From positions 1 through 32,130 of the forward strand of contig NZ_AXWP01000064.1 in the NCBI RefSeq assembly GCF_000482725.1: 32,130 nt of DNA, written 5' to 3'. The notes below the pieces were generated by a model. That model saw only the letters and a list, made by a program, of their open reading frames with translations. It ran no database searches and had not been told where the DNA came from. Position 1 is the stretch's first letter. Each line of letters opens with the position of its first letter. Below are positions 8,422 to 16,586 of this stretch, piece by piece. The stretch comes from Psychromonas arctica DSM 14288 (GTDB lineage Bacteria > Pseudomonadota > Gammaproteobacteria > Enterobacterales > Psychromonadaceae). Position numbers and translations under genes: made by a program.

Positions 8422-9775
8422 AATAGTGGTGCTGATTGATGATGAAATAGACGTGATCGAAGCGTTAACAGAGATGCTTGAATTAGAGGGGTTTGAAGTT
8501 TTACCCTTCACTGACCCCAAACTCGCTTTACGTTCTTTGAGGCCAGACAGTCATTGTGTTGTCTTATGTGATGTGAAAATGCCGCATATTGATGGTTTAA
8601 CGTTGTTGGATGCCATTAATAAACGCGTCACCAATTTGCCGGTGTTATTAATGAGTGGACACGGTGATATTCCGATGGCGACGCAAGCAATTAAAAATGG
8701 TGCCTATGACTTTTTAGAAAAACCGTTAGTGCCTTCTGATTTAATCGTTAAATTAAATGATGCCTTTGCTAAACGTCAGTTCGATGACCCCGATAATGCG
8801 CTTGAGCATAATAGTTCTCCGACTATTGAAGAGTTTGTGATTGGCGAATCGCGCAGTATTGAGCTGATCCGCCAACAAATATTAGTGCTAGCAAAAAGTG
8901 GTGTTGATACCATTATTAATGGTGATACCGGTACCGGCAAAGAGGTCGTTGCTAATGCTCTGCATCAATTTAGTGTACGAAAAGAGCAGCCTTTTGTGGC
9001 CATTAATTGCGGCGGGATGACTGAAAGTATTATTGAAAGTGAGTTATTTGGACATGAGTTAGGGTCATTTACGAATGCCAGTAAACAACGTATTGGAAAA
9101 ATTGAGCTAGCTAATAACGGCACGCTTTTTTTAGATGAAATTGAAAGTATGCCTATCTCAGTGCAGATAAAACTTTTACGTGTTTTGCAGGAAAGGGTGG
9201 TTGAACGAGTCGGTGGTAATCAATTGATACCTGTTAATATTGTGGTGGTGGCTGCAAGTAAAGCAAATTTAGAAGAACTCAGTAACCAAGGTCTGTTTAG
9301 AAAAGATCTGTTTTATCGTTTAAATGTGGCCAGCATCAATATCCCCAAATTAAAAAAACGTGTGGAAGATGTGCACCCGTTATTTTGTCATTTTGTGAAA
9401 AAGTCCTGTGAAAAGTTTCAAACGCAACCTCCGGTTTTATTATGTGAGCAATTACGCGCATTGAATATGCATGACTGGCCGGGGAATACCCGTGAGTTAA
9501 GAAATGTCGCTGATAGGTTTGTATTAGGGATTGACGGGCAAGGCTTTAATTTACAAAAAACAATTGCTGAAATTGAGCCTGAAGGGTTTGATTTTGACCT
9601 ACAAATGGAGGGCTATGAAAAAGCTTTGTTATTAGAAGCGTTAGCAAAATCAGCAGGGAACATTAATGTTTCTTCGGAGCAATTAAACCTGCCGAGAAAA
9701 ACGCTCTACCGTAAATTAAAAAAATATAACATTGATAAATTTGATTTTAGAGTGAAGGCAACAAAAGAGACATAA
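8408..9775 (+). CDS. Sigma54-dependent response regulator, DctD/PgtA-like
   Basis: A 455-residue regulator with three domains. The receiver (1-120) has D11-D12, phospho-acceptor D55 in VVLCDVKMP, and K104 in DFLEKPL. The AAA+ domain (about 140-370) has Walker A NGDTGTGKE, Walker B GTLFLDEIE and the arginine-finger stretch LFRKDLFYRLNV. The Fis-type helix-turn-helix (about 410-445) contains NLPRKTLYRKLKKY. The loop that touches sigma54, normally GAFTGA, reads GSFTNA here; this is unusual but keeps the key F and T. A GAGGAG lies 10 bases before the ATG. An exact sigma54 promoter and a 17-bp palindrome stand just downstream, in front of phnD, so this protein very probably activates the importer operon. 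Confidence 0.94.
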   Translation: MQNTKIVVLIDDEIDVIEALTEMLELEGFEVLPFTDPKLALRSLRPDSHCVVLCDVKMPHIDGLTLLDAINKRVTNLPVLLMSGHGDIPMATQAIKNGAYDFLEKPLVPSDLIVKLNDAFAKRQFDDPDNALEHNSSPTIEEFVIGESRSIELIRQQILVLAKSGVDTIINGDTGTGKEVVANALHQFSVRKEQPFVAINCGGMTESIIESELFGHELGSFTNASKQRIGKIELANNGTLFLDEIESMPISVQIKLLRVLQERVVERVGGNQLIPVNIVVVAASKANLEELSNQGLFRKDLFYRLNVASINIPKLKKRVEDVHPLFCHFVKKSCEKFQTQPPVLLCEQLRALNMHDWPGNTRELRNVADRFVLGIDGQGFNLQKTIAEIEPEGFDFDLQMEGYEKALLLEALAKSAGNINVSSEQLNLPRKTLYRKLKKYNIDKFDFRVKATKET

Positions 9776-9804
9776 GTGACCCATTATGCGATTTTTAAAC
9801 CTTA

Positions 9805-9821
9805 ACTAAAGTGACTTTAGT
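9805..9821. promoter_or_regulatory. Candidate enhancer (UAS) for the sigma54 activator
   Basis: ACTAAAGTGACTTTAGT is a perfect palindrome (7-bp arms, 3-base centre) about 68 bases upstream of the sigma54 promoter, the usual place for an activator binding site. It begins 30 bases after the stop of the activator gene. Binding by that activator is inferred from position. Confidence 0.6.
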
Positions 9822-9888
9822 GACTCAAAAAAGTATGTGATTTATTTAATATTAATTCAAGTAACTGATTTTTAGTGTTTTTTTGTTT

Positions 9889-9904
9889 TGGCATTCGGCT
9901 TGCT
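9889..9904 (+). promoter_or_regulatory. Sigma54 (-24/-12) promoter of the phn-type operon
   Basis: TGGCATTCGGCTTGCT matches the sigma54 consensus TGGCAY-N6-TTGCW, with GG and GC at the right spacing. It lies 120 bases before the phnD start codon and after an enhancer-like palindrome, directly downstream of a sigma54 activator gene. The expected transcript start is near 9915. Confidence 0.85.
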
Positions 9905-9917
9905 ATAGCTTATACCT

Positions 9918-9961
9918 GAACGATCGGCCTAGTGACACAGTAACAGGCCATTGCATCGTTC
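9918..9961 (+). promoter_or_regulatory. Hairpin in the 5' leader of phnD
   Basis: GAACGAT (9918-9924) pairs with ATCGTTC (9955-9961), and inside it GGCCT (9926-9930) pairs with AGGCC (9945-9949), leaving a 14-base loop and a bulge on the 3' side. If transcription starts near 9915, this structure forms the very 5' end of the mRNA. It may protect the message or be a DNA operator. There is no T-run, so it is not a terminator. Confidence 0.5.
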
Positions 9962-10024
9962 GTTGAACAACTCAACAGATAGCCAGTTACAAGCATGACA
10001 ATCTCATAACTAAAAGGAAGTAAA

Positions 10025-11056
10025 ATGAATAAATTATACAAAGGATTATTACTCACTGGTGCGCTTGCGTTACCTGCAATGGCATTTGCTGACGGATGTA
10101 CAAACCGTGGCGTGTTAGATGATAGATACTGTGATGAAAATAATGATTTAGTGGCTGATTCTCCAAAAGATCCTGAGCAGTGGCGCGACCCAAGTACGTT
10201 GGTGTTTACTTATACACCCGTTGAAGATCCTGCTGTTTATAAAGATGCCTTCAAAGATTTCCAAGAACACTTAAGTAAAGTCACTGGCAAACGTGTTGTC
10301 TATTACACAGTACACTCTAATTCTGCTCAAGTTGAAGCGATGCGTTCAGGACGTTTACATATTGCAGGGTTTTCTACGGGCCCAACAGGTTATGCCGTTA
10401 ATCTAGCGGGTTATGTGCCGATTGCGGTAAAAGGTACTGCGGAAGGTTTCCAAGGTTATAATTTGATCACTATTACTCGAAAAGACAGTGGCATTGATGA
10501 AATGGCAGATCTAAAGGGTAAAAAGGTTGCACATACTTCTGCTTCTTCTAACTCTGGTAACTTAGCACCGCGTGCTTTATTCCCTGCTTTAGGTATCGTG
10601 CCAGATAAAGACTATAAAGTGTTGTACTCAGGTAAGCATGACCAATCTATATTAGGGGTGTTTAATGGCGATTATGATGCTGCACCAGTCGCTTCAGATG
10701 TGTACGACCGTATGGTGGCTGCGGACCGTGTTGATGATGAAAACATTAAAATTATTTACCGTAGTCCAAAATTCCCAACCTCTGCATTTGGTTATGCAAA
10801 TGATCTTAACCCTGAGCTTGTTAAAAAAATAGAGAGTGCCTTCTCAACTTACCGCTTTACACCGGAAATGAGTGCTACGTTTAAAGGAGCAGATAGATTT
10901 GCACCTATTACCTATAAACAAGACTGGGGTGTGATCCGCGATATCGCGCATGCTACCGGCACTGCTTATACAAAAGCTGGTTTACAAAAATTAGCTGAAC
11001 AGAATGCTGCTAAGAAAGCCGCAAAAAAAGCAGCAGCTTTAGCCGCTGAAAAATAA
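10025..11056 (+). CDS. phnD: PhnD-family periplasmic binding protein (phosphonate/phosphate-ester type)
   Basis: A 343-residue exported binding protein. The signal peptide ends about residue 22 (ALPAMAFA). The mature start has two cysteines (GCTNRGVLDDRYCDE) that may form a disulfide. The fold motifs are VFTYTPVEDPAVY, the first-strand region of the family; QVEAMRSGRLHIAGF; and the serine-rich ligand loop HTSASSNSGN, which in PhnD-type proteins holds the phosphonate or phosphate group. The tail is rich in K and A. It is close in layout to the binding protein of the rhizobial PhoCDET system. A ribosome site AAGGAAG precedes the start. No C-P lyase, phosphonatase or phosphite dehydrogenase gene is nearby, so the natural ligand could be another phospho-compound. 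Next door are glpD and ugpQ-type genes, which suggests glycerophosphoryl compounds. Confidence 0.9.
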   Translation: MNKLYKGLLLTGALALPAMAFADGCTNRGVLDDRYCDENNDLVADSPKDPEQWRDPSTLVFTYTPVEDPAVYKDAFKDFQEHLSKVTGKRVVYYTVHSNSAQVEAMRSGRLHIAGFSTGPTGYAVNLAGYVPIAVKGTAEGFQGYNLITITRKDSGIDEMADLKGKKVAHTSASSNSGNLAPRALFPALGIVPDKDYKVLYSGKHDQSILGVFNGDYDAAPVASDVYDRMVAADRVDDENIKIIYRSPKFPTSAFGYANDLNPELVKKIESAFSTYRFTPEMSATFKGADRFAPITYKQDWGVIRDIAHATGTAYTKAGLQKLAEQNAAKKAAKKAAALAAEK

Positions 11057-11071
11057 TAAAACTACCTAAGT

Positions 11072-11104
11072 AATAGGCTGAAAATAGATCTTCGGCCTAT
11101 TTTA
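11072..11104 (+). terminator. Stem-loop between phnD and phnC (partial terminator)
   Basis: AATAGGCTGAA (11072-11082) pairs with TTCGGCCTATT (11091-11101) over 11 bp with one G-T pair and an 8-base loop, followed by only a few T residues. It probably lowers read-through or protects the 3' end, so that the binding protein is made in excess over the membrane parts. Confidence 0.65.
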
Positions 11105-11297
11105 CCAATCTAACGAATTATCCGTTCATTTATGCCTGTGAATATGAATCAAAGCGTTATTATTGAATTGTAATGAGAACAACTCGTTGCTGTCATCAAT
11201 ACCTTTTTTCATCACTTTTCATTGGCATCAAAATAGATCATTTATTAAATTAAATTGGTATTACTTAGCATTTCTGTTGATACAAGGAATTGTCACC

Positions 11298-12068
11298 ATG
11301 GCATCTACAAGTTCTAACGCAATTAAAATTAACGATCTTCATCATGAATATATCGCTGGTAAACCTGTCCTTAAAGGCATCAATATTGATATTAATGAAT
11401 CTGGCATCGTAGCCATTATTGGCCCTTCAGGCACAGGTAAAAGTACATTATTAAAATGTATCAATCGTTTAAATGACCCTAGCAGTGGTGAAATCTTATT
11501 TGACGGCGCTGATTTAACTAAACTTCAAGGTAAAGCATTACGCAAGATGCGTAGACACATAGGCATGGTATTCCAAGAATATAACCTGGTGGAGCGATTG
11601 ACAGTTTTAGAAAACGTATTGAGTGGACGCTTAGGTTATATGAGTTCTTGGGATGCGTGGCGTCGTAACTATAAACCGGAAGATTTAAAACATGCCTTTG
11701 AATTATTAGAGGTGGTTGGATTAACTGACTTTGCAAATCAACGAGCCGATGGATTATCCGGTGGACAACGACAAAGAGTTGGTATCGCCAGAGCCGTAAT
11801 GCAGGGACCTTATCTATTATTAGCTGATGAGCCAACTTCTTCATTAGATCCAAAAACAGCTGTTGAAATCATGGAGCTAATGGAAACCTTTGCACAACGT
11901 AATGATATTCCTGTGTTACTTAATATCCATGATGTAAATCTGGCTAAACGTTACGCTAAAAGAATCATTGGTATGTCCAATGGTAAAGTGCATTACGATG
12001 GTCCACCTGAAGATATTAGTGAGGCTGATCTGAAAGTCATTTATGGAGGTGAGTCATGGATGGATTAG
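11298..12068 (+). CDS. phnC: PhnC-type ABC transporter ATP-binding protein
   Basis: A 256-residue ATPase when started at the ATG at 11298, which is preceded by AAGGA at the right distance and gives [12 protein letters not shown] longer open frame from 11163 adds 45 residues that do not look like an ABC domain and is rejected. Motifs in order: Walker [11 protein letters not shown]-loop [21 protein letters not shown], which is typical of PhnC, signature [15 protein letters not shown], Walker [14 protein letters not shown] and the switch histidine in NIHD. It overlaps the first permease gene by 13 bases. It powers import by the paired permeases and the PhnD-type binding protein. Confidence 0.94.
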   Translation: MASTSSNAIKINDLHHEYIAGKPVLKGINIDINESGIVAIIGPSGTGKSTLLKCINRLNDPSSGEILFDGADLTKLQGKALRKMRRHIGMVFQEYNLVERLTVLENVLSGRLGYMSSWDAWRRNYKPEDLKHAFELLEVVGLTDFANQRADGLSGGQRQRVGIARAVMQGPYLLLADEPTSSLDPKTAVEIMELMETFAQRNDIPVLLNIHDVNLAKRYAKRIIGMSNGKVHYDGPPEDISEADLKVIYGGESWMD

Positions 12069-12853
12069 CCAAATCTAGCACTAGGCATGCGGTTAACCCA
12101 TTTAAAGCCTCGTTATTAAATCGTGCGCTGTGGGTAGTTGTAATTGCTTATATTTTTTACAGTGCCAGTTCATTAGGGTTATCATTAGAGCGAATTTTAT
12201 TAGGATTTAGCGAGAGTGAGCGCTTGCTAACAAGAATGTTTCCACCAGACTTTTCTCGTGTTGGTTTGTTGATGGATGGGGTGGCTGAAAGCTTACAAAT
12301 TGCCATTATTTCTAGTTTTTTTGGTATCGTTATTTCATTGTTTATTGGCCTTTTAGCGGCTCGTAATATGATGCCTATTATGATCACTGCTCCGGTACGT
12401 GCCTTTATTGCGCTGTGTCGTTCATTTCATCCCGTTATCATCGCTATTATTTTTGTTAAAGCGGTTGGTTTTGGTGCGTTAGCTGGGATCTTAACGCTGA
12501 TATTTGCATCCATTGGTTTTATCGCTAAATTATTTGCTGAAGCAATTGAAGAGATTTCATTTAACTCGGTAGAAGCGATTAAAGCGACCGGGGCAAGTTT
12601 CTTTAGTGTGATTATTTATGCCGTTATGCCACAGGTATTTACCCGTTTTATCGGTTTCGCCAGTTACCAGTTAGATTCAAATTTAAGAAACTCAACCATG
12701 GTTGGCATTGTTGGCGCTGGTGGTTTAGGCGGGACTTTATTCTCAGCCTTCCAACGCTTTGATTACGATTTTGTCTCTGCCATTTTAATTACCATTATCG
12801 CTATTATTCTGGTTGGTGAAATGCTCTCAAATTTAGTTAGAAGGATTTTCTAA
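12056..12853 (+). CDS. phnE: PhnE-type ABC transporter permease, first of two
   Basis: A 265-residue inner-membrane protein with about six helices. The coupling (EAA) loop reads [17 protein letters not shown], followed by MPQVFTRF, and the family motif [11 protein letters not shown] stands near the C-terminal end. The start overlaps the end of phnC and the stop overlaps the next gene (TAATG), so the three are translated together. E. coli has one phnE; here two different permeases would form a heterodimer, as in the rhizobial PhoE/PhoT pair. Confidence 0.92.
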   Translation: MDGLAKSSTRHAVNPFKASLLNRALWVVVIAYIFYSASSLGLSLERILLGFSESERLLTRMFPPDFSRVGLLMDGVAESLQIAIISSFFGIVISLFIGLLAARNMMPIMITAPVRAFIALCRSFHPVIIAIIFVKAVGFGALAGILTLIFASIGFIAKLFAEAIEEISFNSVEAIKATGASFFSVIIYAVMPQVFTRFIGFASYQLDSNLRNSTMVGIVGAGGLGGTLFSAFQRFDYDFVSAILITIIAIILVGEMLSNLVRRIF

Positions 12854-13656
12854 TGACAACTTCAAGTATCGATTTAGAGTGGAAAAGATTTACGTTACAG
12901 GAAAGGATCTCGCGTTTTGCTGTTTATTTGGTGATCGTGGTGTCACTGGTATGGTCATGGCAAAGTGTAGAAGTGATTGAAGAGTTTTTATACGATGCAC
13001 CAGAGCAATTGTTGGATATGTTTCAACGGATGACACCGCTAGATTACGCATTTTACCCTAGTTCAATTCATGATGCGTTAATTGAAACATTACATATTGC
13101 TACGCTAGGTACACTGATTACATTAATTTTTGCTGTGCCTTTAGCCTTATTAAATGCACCTAATATAACTCCTAGTAAAACACTCAATTGGATTGCACAA
13201 TTCTTTTTAGTGGCAACACGATCTATTAACTCATTAGTTTGGGCTTTGTTATTTATTGCCTTGTTTGGACCTGGTGTTATTGCTGGGATAATGGCTATCG
13301 CGATTCGTAGTATTGGTTTTGTGGGTAAATTATTATCTGAAGCATTGGCTGAAGTGAATATGGGCACCATTGAAGCTTTGAAAGCAACGGGAGCACCTTG
13401 GGGCAGTATTTTAGTAAAAGGTTATTGGCCGCAGGTGATGCCTGCATTTTATTCAATTGTACTATTTAGATGGGATATTAATGTGCGTGAATCGGCGGTA
13501 TTAGGTTTAGTAGGTGCTGGTGGTATCGGTGTGGTACTGAATGATGCGCAAAACTTATTCCAATGGCAAAAAGTAGCGATGGTGTTAGTAAGTATCTTTG
13601 CGGTTGTTATTGTTGCTGAGATTGTTGCTATTCAGATCCGTAAACGATTGATATAG
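12853..13656 (+). CDS. phnE: PhnE-type ABC transporter permease, second of two
   Basis: A 267-residue permease, paralogous to the gene before it. It has about six membrane helices, an EAA loop (EALAEVNMGTIEALKATGA), then YWPQVMPAF, and the motif LGLVGAGGIGVVL. The signature residues AIRSIGFVGKLLSE are typical of PhnE. The ATG overlaps the preceding stop. It is the last clear gene of the importer operon, although a 38-codon ORF follows before the terminator. Confidence 0.92.
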   Translation: MTTSSIDLEWKRFTLQERISRFAVYLVIVVSLVWSWQSVEVIEEFLYDAPEQLLDMFQRMTPLDYAFYPSSIHDALIETLHIATLGTLITLIFAVPLALLNAPNITPSKTLNWIAQFFLVATRSINSLVWALLFIALFGPGVIAGIMAIAIRSIGFVGKLLSEALAEVNMGTIEALKATGAPWGSILVKGYWPQVMPAFYSIVLFRWDINVRESAVLGLVGAGGIGVVLNDAQNLFQWQKVAMVLVSIFAVVIVAEIVAIQIRKRLI

Positions 13657-13786
13657 CTGCTTGTTGATAGAAATAGTTGTTGATGGGAATGAAACGCTAT
13701 AAACGTTTTAATACATATCAGTACTTATTGCTGTTGTTAAAGTGACGGTTATCGTGATTGTTAACAGTCAGATAGGTCATTTTTTT

Positions 13787-13903
13787 ATGTTGTTCTATTT
13801 AAAGGCGTATTTTACTCAAGATGTTACTCATTATTGGAGTCAGTTGTTAATGGGTCATTTAAGGGCATTACTGACTAAACTATTAAATGAATCAACATCA
13901 TAG
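13787..13903 (+). CDS. Possible 38-residue small protein at the end of the phn operon
   Basis: An ORF starting MLFYLKAYFTQDVTHYW and ending NESTS has an AGG 10 bases before its ATG and a stop 11 bases before a strong terminator. The protein would be one amphipathic helix rich in L, Y, H and W. The place, a last cistron just before a terminator, is where small transporter partners are often found. I do not recognise the sequence. The frame could be open by chance. Confidence 0.4.
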   Translation: MLFYLKAYFTQDVTHYWSQLLMGHLRALLTKLLNESTS

Positions 13904-13914
13904 AGCTGGCCTCG

Positions 13915-13948
13915 AAAACCAACTGATTAATTTCAGTTGGTTTTTTTT
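13915..13948 (+). terminator. Rho-independent terminator of the phn operon
   Basis: AAAACCAACTGA pairs with TTCAGTTGGTTTT around a short AT loop, followed by an unbroken T-run. Confidence 0.92.
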
Positions 13949-14050
13949 ACGTAATGAAAGTCATTACAACTTAAATAGTACGTTTTTAATTCAATAATCA
14001 TCATATTTTTATCTGTAAAGTGCGAATGATCATATTAATTAGAAAAACTA

Positions 14051-14070
14051 TATGTTCTAATGTGAACATA
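14051..14070. promoter_or_regulatory. GlpR-type operator in front of glpD
   Basis: TATGTTCTAATGTGAACATA has the arms ATGTTC and GAACAT with 6 bases between them, the same arms and spacing as the E. coli GlpR operator (WATGTTCGWTAWCGAACATW); only the centre differs. A further half-site, GAACAT, lies at 14084-14089. A GlpR-like regulator is encoded 1.8 kb away. Confidence 0.75.
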
Positions 14071-14108
14071 AACTGGCGCGAACGAACATTTAATTCAAGG
14101 ATTCCGAA

Positions 14109-15722
14109 ATGAGCCTCAATAGAACGAACAATATTAAACAACTAGCTGAAGAAGAGTTAGATGTCCTTATTTTAGGGGGTGGTATCAACGGTGCTGTCGC
14201 TGCTGCATCTTTGGCTGCCAAGGGAGTTAAAGTTGGCCTGATCGATAAAGGCGACTTTGCTGGCGCAACAAGCTCTAACTCATCAAATCTTGCGTGGGGT
14301 GGTATTAAGTATTTAGAAAGCCACGAATACCGTTTAGTGAATAAACTTTGTAAGAGCCGTAATAACCTAATGAAGCATTACCCATCGTCAGTGACTGAGG
14401 TGCGTTTCTTAACCACTATCCAAAAAGGCTTTCGTTTCCCTGTTTGGTTTGTGTTCATGGGAACGTTAGCTTATTGGTTATTTGGTCGACTATTTACTAT
14501 GGCGCCTAAATATCTAACACGTAATGCCATTAAACAACTTGAACCAAGTATTAAAGTAACTGGCGCTCAAGCTGGTTTTGAATACTCAGATGCTTTCTTA
14601 AAAGACAATGATTCGCGCTTTGTATTTAACTTTATAGCGGCGGCTGCAAAAAAATCAGCGCTTGTTGCAAACTATGTAGAGTCAATTAAGGCGGTGCGTG
14701 AAAACAATCAATGGGTTATCGATGCTAAAGATAATACCACTGATGAAACCTTTACGATTAAAGCAAAAACCTTGATCAATGCCTGTGGACCAATGGTTGA
14801 CCAAGTAAATAAAAGTACCAAACAGAAAACATCACATCATCACTTATTTTCAAAAGGTGTGCATTTAACGGTTGAACGTATTTCAAAAGATCACCGTGTA
14901 TTGGCCTTCTTTGCAAGCGATGGACGTTTATTCTTTGTATTACCAATGGGTTCAAAAACGTGTATTGGCACCACTGATAACCAAGTAGAGAGCCATAAAA
15001 CAGAGGTTACAGACGAAGATCGTCAATTTATTCTTGATAATGCTAATACATTATTAGAGTTAGATAAGCCGTTAACTAAAGCAGATATTATTGCAGAAAG
15101 ATGTGGTGTTCGACCATTAGCTATCGAAGCCGAAGAAGGCGTTGCAGATTGGGTCGCTTTATCTCGTAAACACGCGATAGATGTAAATAAGTTTGATAAA
15201 CACATCAGTATCTTCGGTGGTAAATTAACTGACTGTATTAATGTGGGTGATGAAATTGCTGATATTGTTGAAGACTTATCGATCCCAATGAAGAAGACAA
15301 CTTCGCGTTGGTATGGTGAACCTGCTGATTCAGTTAAAGCTAAATTTATGAGTGCAATGGCAGAGATTGATAAATTAACACCAAAAAGTGCGATTGAACC
15401 TTTATCAAGTCGTTTCTGGCGCCGTTACGGTGAAGATGCGTTTATTCTATTAGAAGCGATTAAACAAGATCCTAGTAAAGCTGAACTTGCTCTTGAGCAT
15501 ACAGAGTTTACTTGGGCTGAAATAGATTGGGTTGCTGAGAATGAGATGGTTGTTAACCTCGAAGATCTACTGCGTCGCCGCTCGAAAGCAACATTAGTGA
15601 TCCGTAAAGAATATTTAGATAATGCAGACGGTCTAGAAGCTGTTAGTGAACGTTTATTTGGTGACCAGGCACAACAGAAAGTTGCTGATTTTCGTAACGC
15701 GGTTTCGTTAAACCGAGGTTAA
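14109..15722 (+). CDS. glpD: GlpD-family FAD-dependent glycerol-3-phosphate dehydrogenase
   Basis: A 537-residue FAD enzyme that should oxidise sn-glycerol-3-phosphate to dihydroxyacetone phosphate and pass electrons to the quinone pool at the inner membrane. The N-terminal FAD-binding fold reads LDVLILGGGINGAVAAASLA, followed by DFAGATSSNSSNLAWGGIKYLE. Later family motifs are KGVHLTVER, CGVRPLA, SRKHAID, FGGKLT and a C-terminal helical domain with LEDLLRRRSK. A hydrophobic stretch at about 115-130 (VWFVFMGTLAYWLFG) fits membrane contact. Length agrees with GlpD (about 500). It has its own operator and ends in a terminator shared with the regulator. The centre is divergent from classic GlpD, so a related polyol phosphate is possible. 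Confidence 0.85.
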   Translation: MSLNRTNNIKQLAEEELDVLILGGGINGAVAAASLAAKGVKVGLIDKGDFAGATSSNSSNLAWGGIKYLESHEYRLVNKLCKSRNNLMKHYPSSVTEVRFLTTIQKGFRFPVWFVFMGTLAYWLFGRLFTMAPKYLTRNAIKQLEPSIKVTGAQAGFEYSDAFLKDNDSRFVFNFIAAAAKKSALVANYVESIKAVRENNQWVIDAKDNTTDETFTIKAKTLINACGPMVDQVNKSTKQKTSHHHLFSKGVHLTVERISKDHRVLAFFASDGRLFFVLPMGSKTCIGTTDNQVESHKTEVTDEDRQFILDNANTLLELDKPLTKADIIAERCGVRPLAIEAEEGVADWVALSRKHAIDVNKFDKHISIFGGKLTDCINVGDEIADIVEDLSIPMKKTTSRWYGEPADSVKAKFMSAMAEIDKLTPKSAIEPLSSRFWRRYGEDAFILLEAIKQDPSKAELALEHTEFTWAEIDWVAENEMVVNLEDLLRRRSKATLVIRKEYLDNADGLEAVSERLFGDQAQQKVADFRNAVSLNRG

Positions 15723-15769
15723 TTGCTCGAAGGTTAGTTTGTTAGATTGAAAATTAACTAAAGCTTTAA

Positions 15770-15809
15770 GTTAAAAAAAACCACTACCAAGCGTAGTGGT
15801 TTTTTTTAT
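15770..15809. terminator. Bidirectional terminator between glpD and the DeoR-family gene
   Basis: ACCACTAC pairs with GTAGTGGT around CAAGC, with A-runs on the left and T-runs on the right, so it serves both convergent genes. Confidence 0.93.
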
Positions 15810-15851
15810 GCTTTTAGCAGAATAAAAATGATTATTAGCTTAATGAACATT

Positions 15852-16586
15852 TTATTCGATTGCAGTGATAGCTAAATCTTGAGGTAGGTTAGTTTGATTG
15901 GTGTAGATTTGATCAAATGTCGCTAATGACGCTATTTTCACTGAAGCCGAACCCGACCACTTACTTGCATCCGCGACTAACCAAGTTTGTCGTGAGTTGT
16001 GTAAAATACTTTGTGATAGCTCTGCTTCAGCAGTTTCATGTTCTATCGCAATATGACTTTCAGTAACAGCGGCACATCCCAATATGCCAATATCTGCTTC
16101 AAAACTATTAAAAAACGTTAACACACTGTGTCCCACCACATCCTGTTGCTGAGATCTAAATAAGCCTCCGGCAATATAAACTTCAATTTCAGGGTTCGAT
16201 TCTAAAATCTTCACTACTTGCAAGTTGTTGGTGATCACTCGATTTTTGGTTTTTAAATAATAAGCAATACGTGTCACTGTGGTGCCTATTCCCATCATGA
16301 TAGTCGCGCCATCGGGAATGGAATCGGCGACTTTTTTGGCAATTTTATCTTTGACGTCAAACTGTAAGTCGCTACGCAGTTGATAACTGGTATTGGTTAA
16401 TTGTACTGGCAAACCAACCCCACCGTGAATACGCCGTGCATAGCCAGCTTTACAAAGTTGGTTAACATCACGTCGAACGGTTTGTGTGGTAACTTGAAAA
16501 TATTCAGCCATAGTATCAATCTGAATATCTTCATGTTGCCTCAAACGAGCGAGAATATTTTGTTGGCGCGCATTTATCTTTATCAT
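15852..16586 (-). CDS. DeoR-family repressor, GlpR-like
   Basis: A 244-residue regulator with the DeoR layout. The N-terminal winged helix (1-55) has QQNILARLRQHEDIQIDTMAE in two parts, QTVRRDVNQL and the family mark RIHGGVGLP. The C-terminal sugar-phosphate-sensing domain (about 75-235) has the GIGTTVTRIA loop, TNNLQVVKIL, IAGGLFR, DIGILGCAAV and the DASKW segment. It resembles E. coli GlpR in both halves, which binds glycerol-3-phosphate as inducer. It overlaps the upstream phosphodiesterase gene by four bases (ATGA), so the two form one operon. Candidate operators with GTTC/GAAC arms stand before glpD, before this operon and before the TRAP binding-protein gene. Confidence 0.9.
   Translation of the reverse strand: MIKINARQQNILARLRQHEDIQIDTMAEYFQVTTQTVRRDVNQLCKAGYARRIHGGVGLPVQLTNTSYQLRSDLQFDVKDKIAKKVADSIPDGATIMMGIGTTVTRIAYYLKTKNRVITNNLQVVKILESNPEIEVYIAGGLFRSQQQDVVGHSVLTFFNSFEADIGILGCAAVTESHIAIEHETAEAELSQSILHNSRQTWLVADASKWSGSASVKIASLATFDQIYTNQTNLPQDLAITAIE

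Larger units (their letters stand above)
13657..14108. other. Intergenic region between the phn operon and glpD
   Basis: About 450 bases with three visible items: a possible 38-codon ORF, the terminator at 13915-13948, and a GlpR-type operator at 14051-14070 in front of glpD. The rest is AT-rich; I see no clear -35/-10 pair, though TATATG at 14049-14054 could be a -10 box inside the operator edge. Confidence 0.6.

Noticed and set aside
9776-10024. Pho box before phnD
   Set aside because: I looked for paired CTGTCA-type repeats and found none; the sigma54 promoter explains the region better.
11163-11297. N-terminal extension of phnC
   Set aside because: The added residues do not resemble an ABC ATPase, and AAGGA fits the ATG at 11298.
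11518-11853. 111-codon minus-strand frame inside phnC
   Set aside because: Opposite to the signature and Walker B region of a clear ABC ATPase.
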